A stretch of DNA of 30,541 nt. Origin: Conexivisphaera sp049976725 (GTDB taxonomy: Archaea > Thermoproteota > Nitrososphaeria > Conexivisphaerales > Conexivisphaeraceae). The stretch's first letter is position 1. Every line of letters begins with the position of its first letter. A model generated the notes under the pieces. It made no database searches and was not told the origin of the DNA. It saw nothing but the letters and a program-made list of their open reading frames with translations. Made by a program: the position numbers and the translations under genes. The stretch spans positions 1 through 30,541 of the forward strand of contig JBMFHR010000011.1 of assembly GCA_049976725.1 (NCBI GenBank), in the 5' to 3' direction. Of this stretch, positions 24,219 through 30,541 are shown piece after piece.

Positions 24219-25124
24219 GTGCGCGTGCTGCGGATAGCGAGCAGGTCGAGCGCGCTGAGCCTCGCCCAGGTGGATGAGGTCGTCGCGCCGCTGAGGGCGT
24301 ACGCGAGCGTCGAGGTCCTGAAGGTGCTCAGCAGGGGCGACGTGGACCTCAGGACGCCGCTCTACGCGATGGAGGAGAAGGGGGTGTTTGAGAGGGACGT
24401 CGACGCGGCCGTCCTCAGGGGGGAAGCCGACGCAGCGGTACACAGCGCGAAGGACGTGCCCACGGACATCCCGCCCGGCCTCGTCCTGGCAGCGGTGCCG
24501 CGCCGCCGCTCGCCCTACGACGCCCTGGTCGCGCCGGGGGGAGCCGCGCTCAGCGACCTGCCGCCTGGGAGCAGGGTGGGCACCTCCTCCCTGAGGCGCA
24601 TAAGCATGCTCAGGCGCGTCCGGCCGGATCTGGAGGTGTTGCCCATCCGCGGCAACCTTGACACGAGGCTCGGGGCGCTGGGCGGCCGCGTCGACGCGCT
24701 CGTGGTGGCGGAGGCCGGCCTGGAGAGGATAGGGTTCAGGGGCGCCTGGAGGAGGCTGCCCCCGGAGGACTTCGTGCCCGCGGCCGGCCAGGGCGCGCTC
24801 ATGGTCCTCGCGAGGGAGGGGGACAGCGAGGTCATCGACCTTCTCTCCAGGGTGGACGACCCAGTGTCCAGGGCGGAGGTCCAGGCGGAGAAGTCATTCG
24901 TCAGCGCGATAGGCGCCGGGTGCAGGGCGCCGGTGGGGGTCCTCGCCAGGGTCCAGGGTTCCACGCTCGCCATGGTGGCCGCCGTGGTGCCGCCCGAGGG
25001 CTCCGGCATGGTGCTCGTCCGGGCATCGGGGAACCTCGGGGACGACGTGGTGGGCGAGCTCGTTGACGCGTTCAGGAGCGCCGGCGGTCCCGAGGCGATG
25101 AGGGGCTGGAGGGACGCGCTTTGA
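24219..25124 (+). CDS. hemC: Porphobilinogen deaminase (hydroxymethylbilane synthase)
   Basis: 301 residues from GTG 24219. It polymerises four porphobilinogens into hydroxymethylbilane on a dipyrromethane cofactor. The N-terminus VRVLRIASRSSALSLAQ is where family homology begins. HSAKDVPTDIP holds the catalytic Asp, GTSSLRRISMLRRVRPDL the substrate-binding Arg pair, and GAGCRAPVG the cofactor-binding Cys (C235). Published-style calls might choose ATG 24198, but TATA spacing favours GTG 24219. The stop overlaps the hemD start (TTGA). Confidence 0.96.
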   Translation: MRVLRIASRSSALSLAQVDEVVAPLRAYASVEVLKVLSRGDVDLRTPLYAMEEKGVFERDVDAAVLRGEADAAVHSAKDVPTDIPPGLVLAAVPRRRSPYDALVAPGGAALSDLPPGSRVGTSSLRRISMLRRVRPDLEVLPIRGNLDTRLGALGGRVDALVVAEAGLERIGFRGAWRRLPPEDFVPAAGQGALMVLAREGDSEVIDLLSRVDDPVSRAEVQAEKSFVSAIGAGCRAPVGVLARVQGSTLAMVAAVVPPEGSGMVLVRASGNLGDDVVGELVDAFRSAGGPEAMRGWRDAL

Positions 25125-25813
25125 TAGTGCCGCTCTCGACGGCGAGGTTCATCGACTGGCTGGTCCGGGAGCTGGGGTCTCCCCCCGTGCGCGCCCCTCC
25201 GGTCCTCAGGCCCGTGCCCGTCGCCTCCCGCGCCGAGGCCCTGGAGGCGGCTTCGCTCGGGCTGCCCGCAGTGGTGACGTCCCCCAACGCGGTGGACGCG
25301 ATGGCGTCCCTCCTCCCGCGCGACCTGCTGGAGTCCGCGCTCTCGGACTCGATCGCCATTGGCCCGATGACGGCCTCTGCGATACTTGACGTGGTGCCCG
25401 GCGCGCGCGTGTCGGTGCCCCGGTCGCACGACTCCGCGTCCCTGATTGCCCTCCTGAGGGGCGGGAGGCGCGTCCTCTGGTGCTCGACGGGCGTGGAGGA
25501 GTCCCTGGCCAGGGCAGTGTACCGCGCCGGCGGGATCGTGGTCAGGCTCTACAGGCTGGAGGTGGACGAGCGCTCCGCGGACGAGATAAGGTCCTCGCTG
25601 TCCGCGGACGACCTCGTGGTCTTCGCGTCCATGGCGAGCGTCGAGGCGTGGTCGCGCGTCAGGATCGGGCTCGCGCCCCGCCCCCGCGCGGCCGCCATAA
25701 GCCGCAGGGTCGCTGCCGCCCTGCGCGGCGACGAGTCGATCTCGTCGCTCGCAGTATTCGAGATGGGCGATATGCGCAAATTTCCGGAGTTCCTACGCGC
25801 GGCGCACGGGTGA
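25121..25813 (+). CDS. hemD: Uroporphyrinogen-III synthase
   Basis: 230 residues with the low conservation typical of HemD. It inverts ring D while closing hydroxymethylbilane to uroporphyrinogen III. Recognisable segments are VVTSPNAVDAMASLL, the strand IAIGPMTASAI, LLRGGRRVLWCSTG (phosphate-type loop between the two lobes) and DLVVFASMASVEAW. TTG 25121 overlaps the hemC stop; GTG 25127 is an alternative two codons later. Context between hemC and precorrin-2 dehydrogenase makes the call secure. Confidence 0.9.
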   Translation: MIVPLSTARFIDWLVRELGSPPVRAPPVLRPVPVASRAEALEAASLGLPAVVTSPNAVDAMASLLPRDLLESALSDSIAIGPMTASAILDVVPGARVSVPRSHDSASLIALLRGGRRVLWCSTGVEESLARAVYRAGGIVVRLYRLEVDERSADEIRSSLSADDLVVFASMASVEAWSRVRIGLAPRPRAAAISRRVAAALRGDESISSLAVFEMGDMRKFPEFLRAAHG

Positions 25814-25819
25814 CGCAGC

Positions 25820-26494
25820 TTGAAGATACCGATCTTCATAGAGGCCTCCGCCCTCAGGGTCCTGGTGCTCGGCGGGGGCTCGGAGGCGGAGAAGAAGGCA
25901 AGGAGGTTCCTCAGCCACGGGTCCAGCGTGACCGTTTACAGCCTCGAGTTCACGGACTGGCTCGCCGAGGCCGGGAGGAGCGGCGCGTTGCGGCTGGTGC
26001 GGGGCGACGTCAGGGATCGCGCCGCCGTCGCGCGCCTGATAGGGGAGCACGACGTGACGATATACACGATACCCGGCCTGCCCGATGAGGAGGAATTCGC
26101 CGCGCGCGAGTGCGAGTCCGCGAGGAAGATCTGCATACTCAGCACGAACGCCGAGAGGACGATGGCCGCGATGCCGATAGAGGTGAGGGCCGCCGGCATG
26201 AGGATAGCTGTGTTCTCGGGCGGCAAGTCGACGCTGGTCGCCGAGATGGCCGCCGGGGAGGTGGCGCGCTGCCTGTCCGGGAGGAGGGACCTCGAGGTCC
26301 TCCTGGAGGCCATGGGGCACGCCAAGGACCTGCTGAAGGGGGCGGTGCCCGACCACAGGGCCAGGATGCCCCTCTACCGCAGGTTCCTGGAGGACCCGGT
26401 GCTCAAAGACCGCGCGGCGCGCGGTGACCTGGAGGGCGCCATGCGCCGCGTCGAGGAACTCGTGGAGGAGGCGCGGTCTTGGACCTCGACCTGA
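25820..26494 (+). CDS. Precorrin-2 dehydrogenase / siroheme synthase N-terminal type
   Basis: 224 residues. An NAD-dependent dehydrogenase that converts precorrin-2 to sirohydrochlorin; some relatives also insert iron. The Rossmann loop is VLVLGGGSEAEKKARRFL near residue 15. STNAERTMAAMPIEVRAAGMRIAVFSGGKSTLVAEM is the family segment at about 110-145, followed by a helical dimerisation domain. It lacks the SUMT half of CysG, which is supplied separately by cobA on the other arm. TTG 25820 starts six nt after hemD. A dedicated chelatase is not seen. Confidence 0.9.
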   Translation: MKIPIFIEASALRVLVLGGGSEAEKKARRFLSHGSSVTVYSLEFTDWLAEAGRSGALRLVRGDVRDRAAVARLIGEHDVTIYTIPGLPDEEEFAARECESARKICILSTNAERTMAAMPIEVRAAGMRIAVFSGGKSTLVAEMAAGEVARCLSGRRDLEVLLEAMGHAKDLLKGAVPDHRARMPLYRRFLEDPVLKDRAARGDLEGAMRRVEELVEEARSWTST

Positions 26495-27588
26495 GCCCGA
26501 TACTCGTCTTCTGGGAGACCACCAGGGCCTGCGGCCTGGCCTGCAGGCACTGCAGGGCCGATGCCATGCGCGAGCGCCTCCCGGGCGAGCTGGACACTGA
26601 TGAGGGCAAGCGCCTCCTGAGGGACATAGCGGGTTTCGGGGATCCCAGGCCCATGGTCGTGTTCACGGGCGGCGACCCCCTCGTGAGGGACGACCTGGAG
26701 GAGCTCGTGTCCACAGCGAGGGATCTCGGCATAAGGTCGAGCGCCGCCCCGGCCGTCACGGATCGCTTCACGGAGGAGAGGATGAGGTCGCTCGCCGCCG
26801 CCGGCCTCTCGGCGGTCTCCGTGAGCCTCGACGGGGCGACGCCCTCCACCCACGAGTGGGTCAGGAGGTCCCCCGGGCACTTCGCGGCCACGCTGGCGGC
26901 AGTCCGCGCGGCGTCGGCCGCCGGCCTGAGGGTCCAGCTCAACACGCTGATATTCAGGGGGAACGTAGAGGAGATCCCCGGGATCCTCGCCATCGCGAGG
27001 TCGCTGGGGATCGACACGCTCGAGTTCTTCTACCTGGTGAAGGTGGGCCGCGCCGCCGATGGGATGGAGGAGCTCACGCCCGCCGAGTACGAGGACGTCT
27101 CCGCGTTCCTGGTGGACGCCACCTCCTACTGCTTCACCGTGAGGACCGTAGAGGGTCCATTCGTGAGGAGGATAGCGGCCGGCGGCGGCCTGAGGACTGG
27201 CGTCCTCTACAACATCCTCTCGCGCCGCGCGCGCGAGCTGCTGGGCGAGCCGAGGTGCCGGAGATCGCTGCGCGTGACCAACACGCGGGACGGGAAGGGG
27301 ATAATCTTCGTGGCCTATAACGGCGACGTCTACCCGAGCGGGTTCCTGCCGATCCCGCTGGGGAACGTCAGGAGATCTAGCCTCGTCGACATTTACAGGG
27401 GGAACCGCCTGCTCAGGGCGATAAGGGCGGCCGATTTCTCGGGCAGGTGCGGCGCCTGCGAGTACCGCGATCCCTGCGGCGGCAGCCGCTCGAGGGCATT
27501 CGCAGCCTCCGGCGATCCCCTCGGCGAGGATCCCGCGTGCCCCTACGTGCCCAGGTCCCTGATCGCCGGGAAGGCCGGTAACGCTTAA
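26479..27588 (+). CDS. Radical SAM/SPASM protein, AhbD-like heme synthase candidate
   Basis: 369 residues. The cluster motif is CGLACRHC near residue 14, followed by VVFTGGDPLVR, SVSLDGATPSTHEW and QLNTLIFRGN. The SPASM end has CGACEYRDPCGG and CPY, ligands for auxiliary clusters. AhbD converts two propionates of Fe-coproporphyrin III to vinyls, giving heme b, and its place here as the last step of the operon fits. However, FWETTRACGLACRHCRADA and TGGDPL also resemble a separate radical SAM family (TIGR04053-like), so AhbD is an inference from context. TTG 26479 overlaps the preceding gene by 16 nt. Confidence 0.75.
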   Translation: MDLDLSPILVFWETTRACGLACRHCRADAMRERLPGELDTDEGKRLLRDIAGFGDPRPMVVFTGGDPLVRDDLEELVSTARDLGIRSSAAPAVTDRFTEERMRSLAAAGLSAVSVSLDGATPSTHEWVRRSPGHFAATLAAVRAASAAGLRVQLNTLIFRGNVEEIPGILAIARSLGIDTLEFFYLVKVGRAADGMEELTPAEYEDVSAFLVDATSYCFTVRTVEGPFVRRIAAGGGLRTGVLYNILSRRARELLGEPRCRRSLRVTNTRDGKGIIFVAYNGDVYPSGFLPIPLGNVRRSSLVDIYRGNRLLRAIRAADFSGRCGACEYRDPCGGSRSRAFAASGDPLGEDPACPYVPRSLIAGKAGNA

Positions 27589-27591
27589 TAA
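27584..27591 (+). promoter_or_regulatory. TATA-like element for htpX
   Basis: CTTAATAA overlaps the TAA stop of the radical SAM gene and is 26-27 nt before GTG 27614. Confidence 0.6.
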
Positions 27592-27613
27592 CAAGAAGCT
27601 GCGCGGCGACCCC

Positions 27614-28579
27614 GTGCCGAGCAGCCTGCTGAAGCTCCGGCTGGCCATGCTGGGAGCGTGGGTAGCGGTCACTGCGCTCGGCATGCTCGTCCTGGCGGGC
27701 GTCATGTCACTGCTCGGGATCGGCTACGCCGTGATCTGGATACTGGGGTTCGTCCTCCTCCTGTACCTCGTCCAATGGCTCCTCGGCCCGTACATGATCA
27801 ACGCGGTGTACAGGGTGAGGCCGCTCGGGGAGGATGAGGAGCCCTGGATCCACGAGGCTGTCTCCAGGATAGCCCAGAGGGCCGGCATATCGCGCCCCAA
27901 GGTGATGCTGGCGCAGGTCGACGTGCCGAACGCGTTCGCCTACGGGTCACCGCTCACGGGCAACATGGTGGCGGTGACGAAGGGGCTCCTCGATCACCTG
28001 CCGCAGGACGAGGTGGAGGCGGTCCTCGGGCACGAGCTGGGGCACCTGAAGCACAGGGACGTCTACGTGATGATGATGGTCGGCATGCTGCCCGCGATAG
28101 TCTACTACCTGGGCTACACCCTCTACTTCTCCGGGGTCTTCGGGGGCATGGGAGGGGACGGCAGGGGCAACAACGGCGGCCTCCTCCTGCTGGTCGGGAT
28201 CGTGCTGATAGCGATAAGCTTCCTGTTCAACCTGTTCGTCTTCTACATAAGCAGGCTCAGGGAATACTACGCCGACTCTCACTCAGCCGCGGTGGTCCCG
28301 AACGGCGCCAGGAAGCTCCAGAGGGCGCTGGCCAGGATCCTGGTCGCCAGCGGCAGGATCCCCAGGAGCAGGAGGGCCTCCAGCAGCGCGAACGCGTTCA
28401 AGATGTTCCTCATATCGGATCCCGGCCAGTCCGTCAGGTGGAGCGGCGACATAGACGAGCTGGTGAGGGCCATCAAGGAGGAGAAGCCCAGCATCTGGGA
28501 GGAGCTCTTCAGCACCCACCCGCATCCGGCGAAGAGGCTGCGCTTCCTGGACTCCCTCGCGGGGGAAACAACCTCTTAA
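27614..28579 (+). CDS. htpX: HtpX-type M48 membrane zinc metalloprotease
   Basis: 321 residues. Two N-terminal hydrophobic helices (about 10-32 and 36-58), then the zinc site HELGH (residues 140-144) in VLGHELGHLKHRD, two more membrane segments, and the third ligand region REYYADSHSA. It degrades misfolded membrane proteins in the cytoplasmic face of the membrane. Leaderless GTG start. It is not functionally linked to the heme operon it follows. Confidence 0.94.
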   Translation: MPSSLLKLRLAMLGAWVAVTALGMLVLAGVMSLLGIGYAVIWILGFVLLLYLVQWLLGPYMINAVYRVRPLGEDEEPWIHEAVSRIAQRAGISRPKVMLAQVDVPNAFAYGSPLTGNMVAVTKGLLDHLPQDEVEAVLGHELGHLKHRDVYVMMMVGMLPAIVYYLGYTLYFSGVFGGMGGDGRGNNGGLLLLVGIVLIAISFLFNLFVFYISRLREYYADSHSAAVVPNGARKLQRALARILVASGRIPRSRRASSSANAFKMFLISDPGQSVRWSGDIDELVRAIKEEKPSIWEELFSTHPHPAKRLRFLDSLAGETTS

Positions 28580-28581
28580 GA
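28573..28581 (+). promoter_or_regulatory. TATA-like element for Nudix gene
   Basis: CTCTTAAGA spans the htpX TAA stop and is 26-27 nt before GTG 28604. Confidence 0.5.
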
Positions 28582-28603
28582 TCCCCGCGGCTGCCTGTGG
28601 CGC

Positions 28604-29062
28604 GTGAGGTACCCGGCCGAGCCGGAGGTCGGCGTGGGCGCTCTGGTGATCTCGGAAGGCAGGGTCCTGCTGGTCAGGAGGTCCAACCCGCCGGGCAGGG
28701 GTAAGTGGAGCGTGCCGGGCGGCCACCTGGAGCTCGGCGAGGGCATCTACGAGGCCGCGCTCAGGGAGCTCGAGGAGGAGACTGGGGTCAGGGGGCGCCC
28801 CCTGGGGGTCGTCGGTATATCCGAGCTGATAGAGAGGGACGACTCGGGGCGCGTCCTCTACCACTACGTGCTCGTGGACGTGCTCGTGGAGCCGGAGAGC
28901 TCGCCCCGGGATGCCGTCGCGCGCAGCGACGCGTCAGAGGTGGCGTTCGTGGACCTCGCGGCGGCGCTTGAAATGGATCTCACGAACTCCGCCAGGGGGC
29001 TGCTCGAGAGGCTATCCTCGGGCGCCGCCGGGCTGCTCCACGTGTCCACGTGGGCCGGCTAG
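28604..29062 (+). CDS. Nudix hydrolase, ADP-ribose-pyrophosphatase-like
   Basis: 152 residues. The Nudix box is complete: GGHLELGEGIYEAALRELEEETGV fits GX5EX7REUXEEXGU, near residue 40. It hydrolyses a nucleoside diphosphate linked to another moiety; the KWSVPGGHLELGE lead-in is typical of MutT/ADPRase-type enzymes, but the substrate cannot be read. Leaderless GTG start. Confidence 0.92.
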   Translation: MRYPAEPEVGVGALVISEGRVLLVRRSNPPGRGKWSVPGGHLELGEGIYEAALRELEEETGVRGRPLGVVGISELIERDDSGRVLYHYVLVDVLVEPESSPRDAVARSDASEVAFVDLAAALEMDLTNSARGLLERLSSGAAGLLHVSTWAG

Positions 29063-29074
29063 CTGCCCGGAATC

Positions 29075-29084
29075 CTTTATTTAT
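29075..29084 (+). promoter_or_regulatory. TATA-like element for tRNA-Pro
   Basis: CTTTATTTAT is centred 27 nt before the tRNA 5' end. Confidence 0.65.
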
Positions 29085-29106
29085 GGGCTGACCTCGACGG
29101 GCTGAA

Positions 29107-29182
29107 GGGGCCGTCGTCTAGCATGGACAAGGATGCCAGCCTGGGGCGCTGGCGGTCCGGGGTTCAAATCCCCGCGGCCCCA
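29107..29182 (+). tRNA. tRNA-Pro (anticodon GGG)
   Basis: Acceptor GGGGCCG/CGGCCCC, anticodon stem CCAGC/GCTGG and loop CTGGGGC give GGG at 34-36 after U33. T-loop TTCAAAT; discriminator A; CCA not encoded; no intron. The convergent gene ends inside its 3' half. Confidence 0.96.
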
Positions 29183-29544
29183 CTCCTCTCCTTGTGGTAC
29201 TCCTCCCATATCGCGTTCTCCACAATCATGAAGTAGATCCTGGTCGCCAGCGGCATCCTCTTGAGGTTCGACTCAATGGCGTCCACGATGAACGGGACCG
29301 CCCTCCTCGACGCGTGTATCCTGAACTTCATCGGGAGGTCAGGGTCCTGCATGAAGTTGATCTTGTCCTTCAGTTCCTCGGGCGCCCTCTCGCGCGCCTG
29401 CTCCTCTATCTCCCTGTACCATCTGCTTAGGACCTCGGGGTCCAGCCCATCCTTGAGCCCGTCTATCCTCCCGACCAGCGCCATCAGCACCTGGTCCAGC
29501 TCGCTCCTGAGCTCCTCTATGCTGACCTTGTCATCGTCCGCCAC
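29164..29544 (-). CDS. Conserved-looking helical protein, unknown function
   Basis: 126 residues, charged and helical, with no signal peptide or membrane segment. Residues 1-60 look like a coiled helical hairpin (VSIEELRSELDQVLMALVGRI). Residues 70-120 contain a compact block, PMKFRIHASRRAVPFIVDAI, and IYFMIVENAIWEEYHKE. I do not recognise the family. A weak TATA-like GATTAG lies 26 nt upstream of GTG 29544. The TGA stop comes from the complement of the T-loop of tRNA-Pro, a 19-nt antisense overlap. Confidence 0.75.
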   Translation of the reverse strand: MADDDKVSIEELRSELDQVLMALVGRIDGLKDGLDPEVLSRWYREIEEQARERAPEELKDKINFMQDPDLPMKFRIHASRRAVPFIVDAIESNLKRMPLATRIYFMIVENAIWEEYHKERSGAAGI

Positions 29545-29639
29545 GGCGCGTGGAGGGTCACGTGCGGCTAATCGCCTGCTTGTCGACTGGAGTTGCCGCC
29601 CAGCTCAAGGCGCGTTGATGGGTTCGGAACAGCCCGCCG

Positions 29640-30353
29640 CTAGGGGCCCGGAAAGCAGGGCGGGTAGCTCCTGATCCCCCACCACCACGGCAGGGGGGCG
29701 CTCGTCGTGTTGACCAGTTCCGGGTAGGGCCAGTCCGGCGGCACCTCCTGGGGCCACACCTGGAAGCGGGCTGCAGGCGCGGGGGCCGTCGATGGGGTGG
29801 CCGCCCAGGTGCCGTTCCCGACGCGCACGAACCACTCGACCGTCTCCGACGTCCCCGTCGGGTAACCCTCGGTTGCCACCAGCACGAGGCCCCAGCCCCC
29901 CAGCCCCTCCGCGACGCCCTCCGGGGGCATCGGTAGGGGTCCAGCGGGCCGCGCCGAGGCCGAGAAGTATCCGAAGTCGAAGCCACAGATCTCCCCCGTG
30001 GATCCCGCCTTGGGATCAGTCGGCTGAACCGCTATCCACGGGATAAGGCTCCCGTTGGGCGCCACGGCGCTGATCGAAACGTTGAAGACGGCTGGCAGCG
30101 AGTTCGGGTTGTAGGCCCAAACGCGCACGCTCCCGTTCGGGGCGCTCACCACCGCGTACACGGGCGGAGTGTGGAAGCCGACGAGCGACTTCGAGGCATC
30201 CCCGGCCGGGTTGGCGCTCACGAGCAGCAGGCGAGCCTGGGGCGTCGCGTACAGCGATCCCGTGAGCATGAGTATCACGATTACGGTGACCAGGAAAGCC
30301 GCCCCCAGCACGTTGGCCACTATCCACATCCTGACCGCGGTCTCCCAGGCCAC
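29640..30353 (-). CDS. Membrane-anchored extracellular protein with N-glycosylation sequons
   Basis: 237 residues. One N-terminal hydrophobic helix (about 9-31) with a short positively charged lead suggests an uncleaved anchor or class-III-like signal. The rest is exported: Pro/Ser/Thr/Gly-rich with beta-type segments and five N-X-S/T sequons (NGS, NVS, NGS, NGT, NTT). The C-terminus is Trp/Pro-rich (LPWWWGIRSYPPCFPGP). No family is recognised. GTG 30353 is 25-26 nt from a TATA element. The same strand continues upstream into another secreted-type gene. Such proteins would be natural clients of the glycan cluster at 4.3-9.2 kb. Confidence 0.78.
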   Translation of the reverse strand: MAWETAVRMWIVANVLGAAFLVTVIVILMLTGSLYATPQARLLLVSANPAGDASKSLVGFHTPPVYAVVSAPNGSVRVWAYNPNSLPAVFNVSISAVAPNGSLIPWIAVQPTDPKAGSTGEICGFDFGYFSASARPAGPLPMPPEGVAEGLGGWGLVLVATEGYPTGTSETVEWFVRVGNGTWAATPSTAPAPAARFQVWPQEVPPDWPYPELVNTTSAPLPWWWGIRSYPPCFPGP

Positions 30354-30374
30354 GCCGCGGGATTCTCGCCCCGC

Positions 30375-30382
30375 AATTAAAA
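30375..30382 (-). promoter_or_regulatory. TATA-like element for the membrane-anchored protein
   Basis: TTTTAATT on the minus strand, centred 25-26 nt before GTG 30353. Confidence 0.55.
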
Positions 30383-30424
30383 CGTGGGGCAGCGCCGCCG
30401 GAACATCGCGAGTAGGATGGTTAT

Positions 30425-30456
30425 AATAAATTAGAAATAAAAGAAAAATAAAAGGT
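30425..30456 (-). terminator. Poly-T terminator after the partial gene
   Basis: On the minus strand, three T-rich runs (CCTTTTATTTTTCTTTTATTTC) begin ten nt after the stop of the upstream gene. This is the most AT-rich stretch of the window and a typical archaeal termination zone. Confidence 0.6.
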
Positions 30457-30465
30457 CTGGTGTCC

Positions 30466-30541
30466 TCAGCCGGCCGTGACGGTGGTGGTCGCGTTCGTCG
30501 CGGGGATGCTCATGACGCGCACGCTGTAGCTCTGTCCCGCG
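30466..30541 (-). CDS. 3' end of a secreted-type protein, cut by the window edge
   Basis: Only the last 24 codons are visible. Read on the minus strand they give GQSYSVRVMSIPATNATTTV and a short Ala-Gly end before TGA. The Thr-rich C-terminus with an N-A-T sequon resembles an exported or pilin-like protein. The start is outside the window. The other two frames of this segment are less plausible. Function cannot be assigned. Confidence 0.55.
   Translation of the reverse strand, partial: AGQSYSVRVMSIPATNATTTVTAG

Overview
The window is 30.5 kb of very GC-rich, densely packed DNA from an archaeon, most likely a thermophilic member of the TACK/Thermoproteota side. The evidence is an archaeal HerA-NurA pair, archaeal uS10, a crenarchaeal-type single-OB-fold SSB, a Tfx-type regulator, the siroheme-dependent (Ahb) heme route, tRNA genes without encoded CCA, C/D box guide RNAs, and heavy use of AGG and ATA codons. 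About half of the transcription units show a TATA-like element 26-29 nt upstream of an ATG, GTG or TTG start, which implies leaderless mRNAs. I used this spacing to choose several starts. I cannot place the species.

Layout. 1-4.4 kb: tRNA-Glu, a small HTH regulator, an isoprenyl diphosphate synthase, herA-nurA, and tRNA-Gln. 4.3-9.2 kb: a surface-glycan (N-glycosylation type) cluster with a DUF354 glycosyltransferase, a degenerate nucleotide-sugar-dehydrogenase-like protein, a Gfo/Idh/MocA dehydrogenase, a WbpD-like acetyltransferase, a small membrane protein and a polyprenyl-phosphate sugar-1-phosphate transferase. 9.3-12.4 kb: SSB, uS10 and a K+-independent membrane pyrophosphatase. 12.4-14.65 kb: acylphosphatase, a Tfx-like regulator, an RNA m5C methyltransferase and a PUA protein. 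14.65-15.0 kb: a noncoding interval with two divergent C/D box sRNA candidates around one palindromic TATA element, then a structured 5' leader. 15.0-19.0 kb: a tight four-gene operon (fold-type II PLP enzyme, DUF1611 protein, MurL-like PP-loop enzyme, GNAT). 19.0-27.6 kb: two divergent operons for heme biosynthesis. 27.6-30.5 kb: HtpX, Nudix, tRNA-Pro, an unknown protein, a secreted sequon-rich protein and the 3' end of another.

How the genes work together. The heme block carries nearly every step from glutamate-1-semialdehyde to heme b: HemL, HemB, HemC, HemD, SUMT, precorrin-2 dehydrogenase, a fused AhbA-AhbB siroheme decarboxylase, AhbC and an AhbD-like radical SAM enzyme. Glutamyl-tRNA reductase is the main absentee. 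Both arms start from mirror-image TATA boxes 39 bp apart. The glycan cluster has enzymes expected for a diacetamido-uronic-acid-type sugar and its lipid carrier, and a secreted protein with five N-X-S/T sequons sits at the far end of the window.

The best candidate for an undescribed system is the 15.0-19.0 kb operon. It combines a homologue of the DUF1611 (DgcN, D-glutamate N-acetyltransferase) family with a homologue of MurL (ATP-dependent glutamyl-dipeptide epimerase), a threonine-synthase-like enzyme and an acetyltransferase. It is preceded by a leader of about 117 nt that can form three hairpins, the last pairing a G-run just ahead of the start codon. I infer an archaeal pathway that makes or modifies a D-glutamate-like or peptidyl metabolite; the sequence does not prove the substrate.
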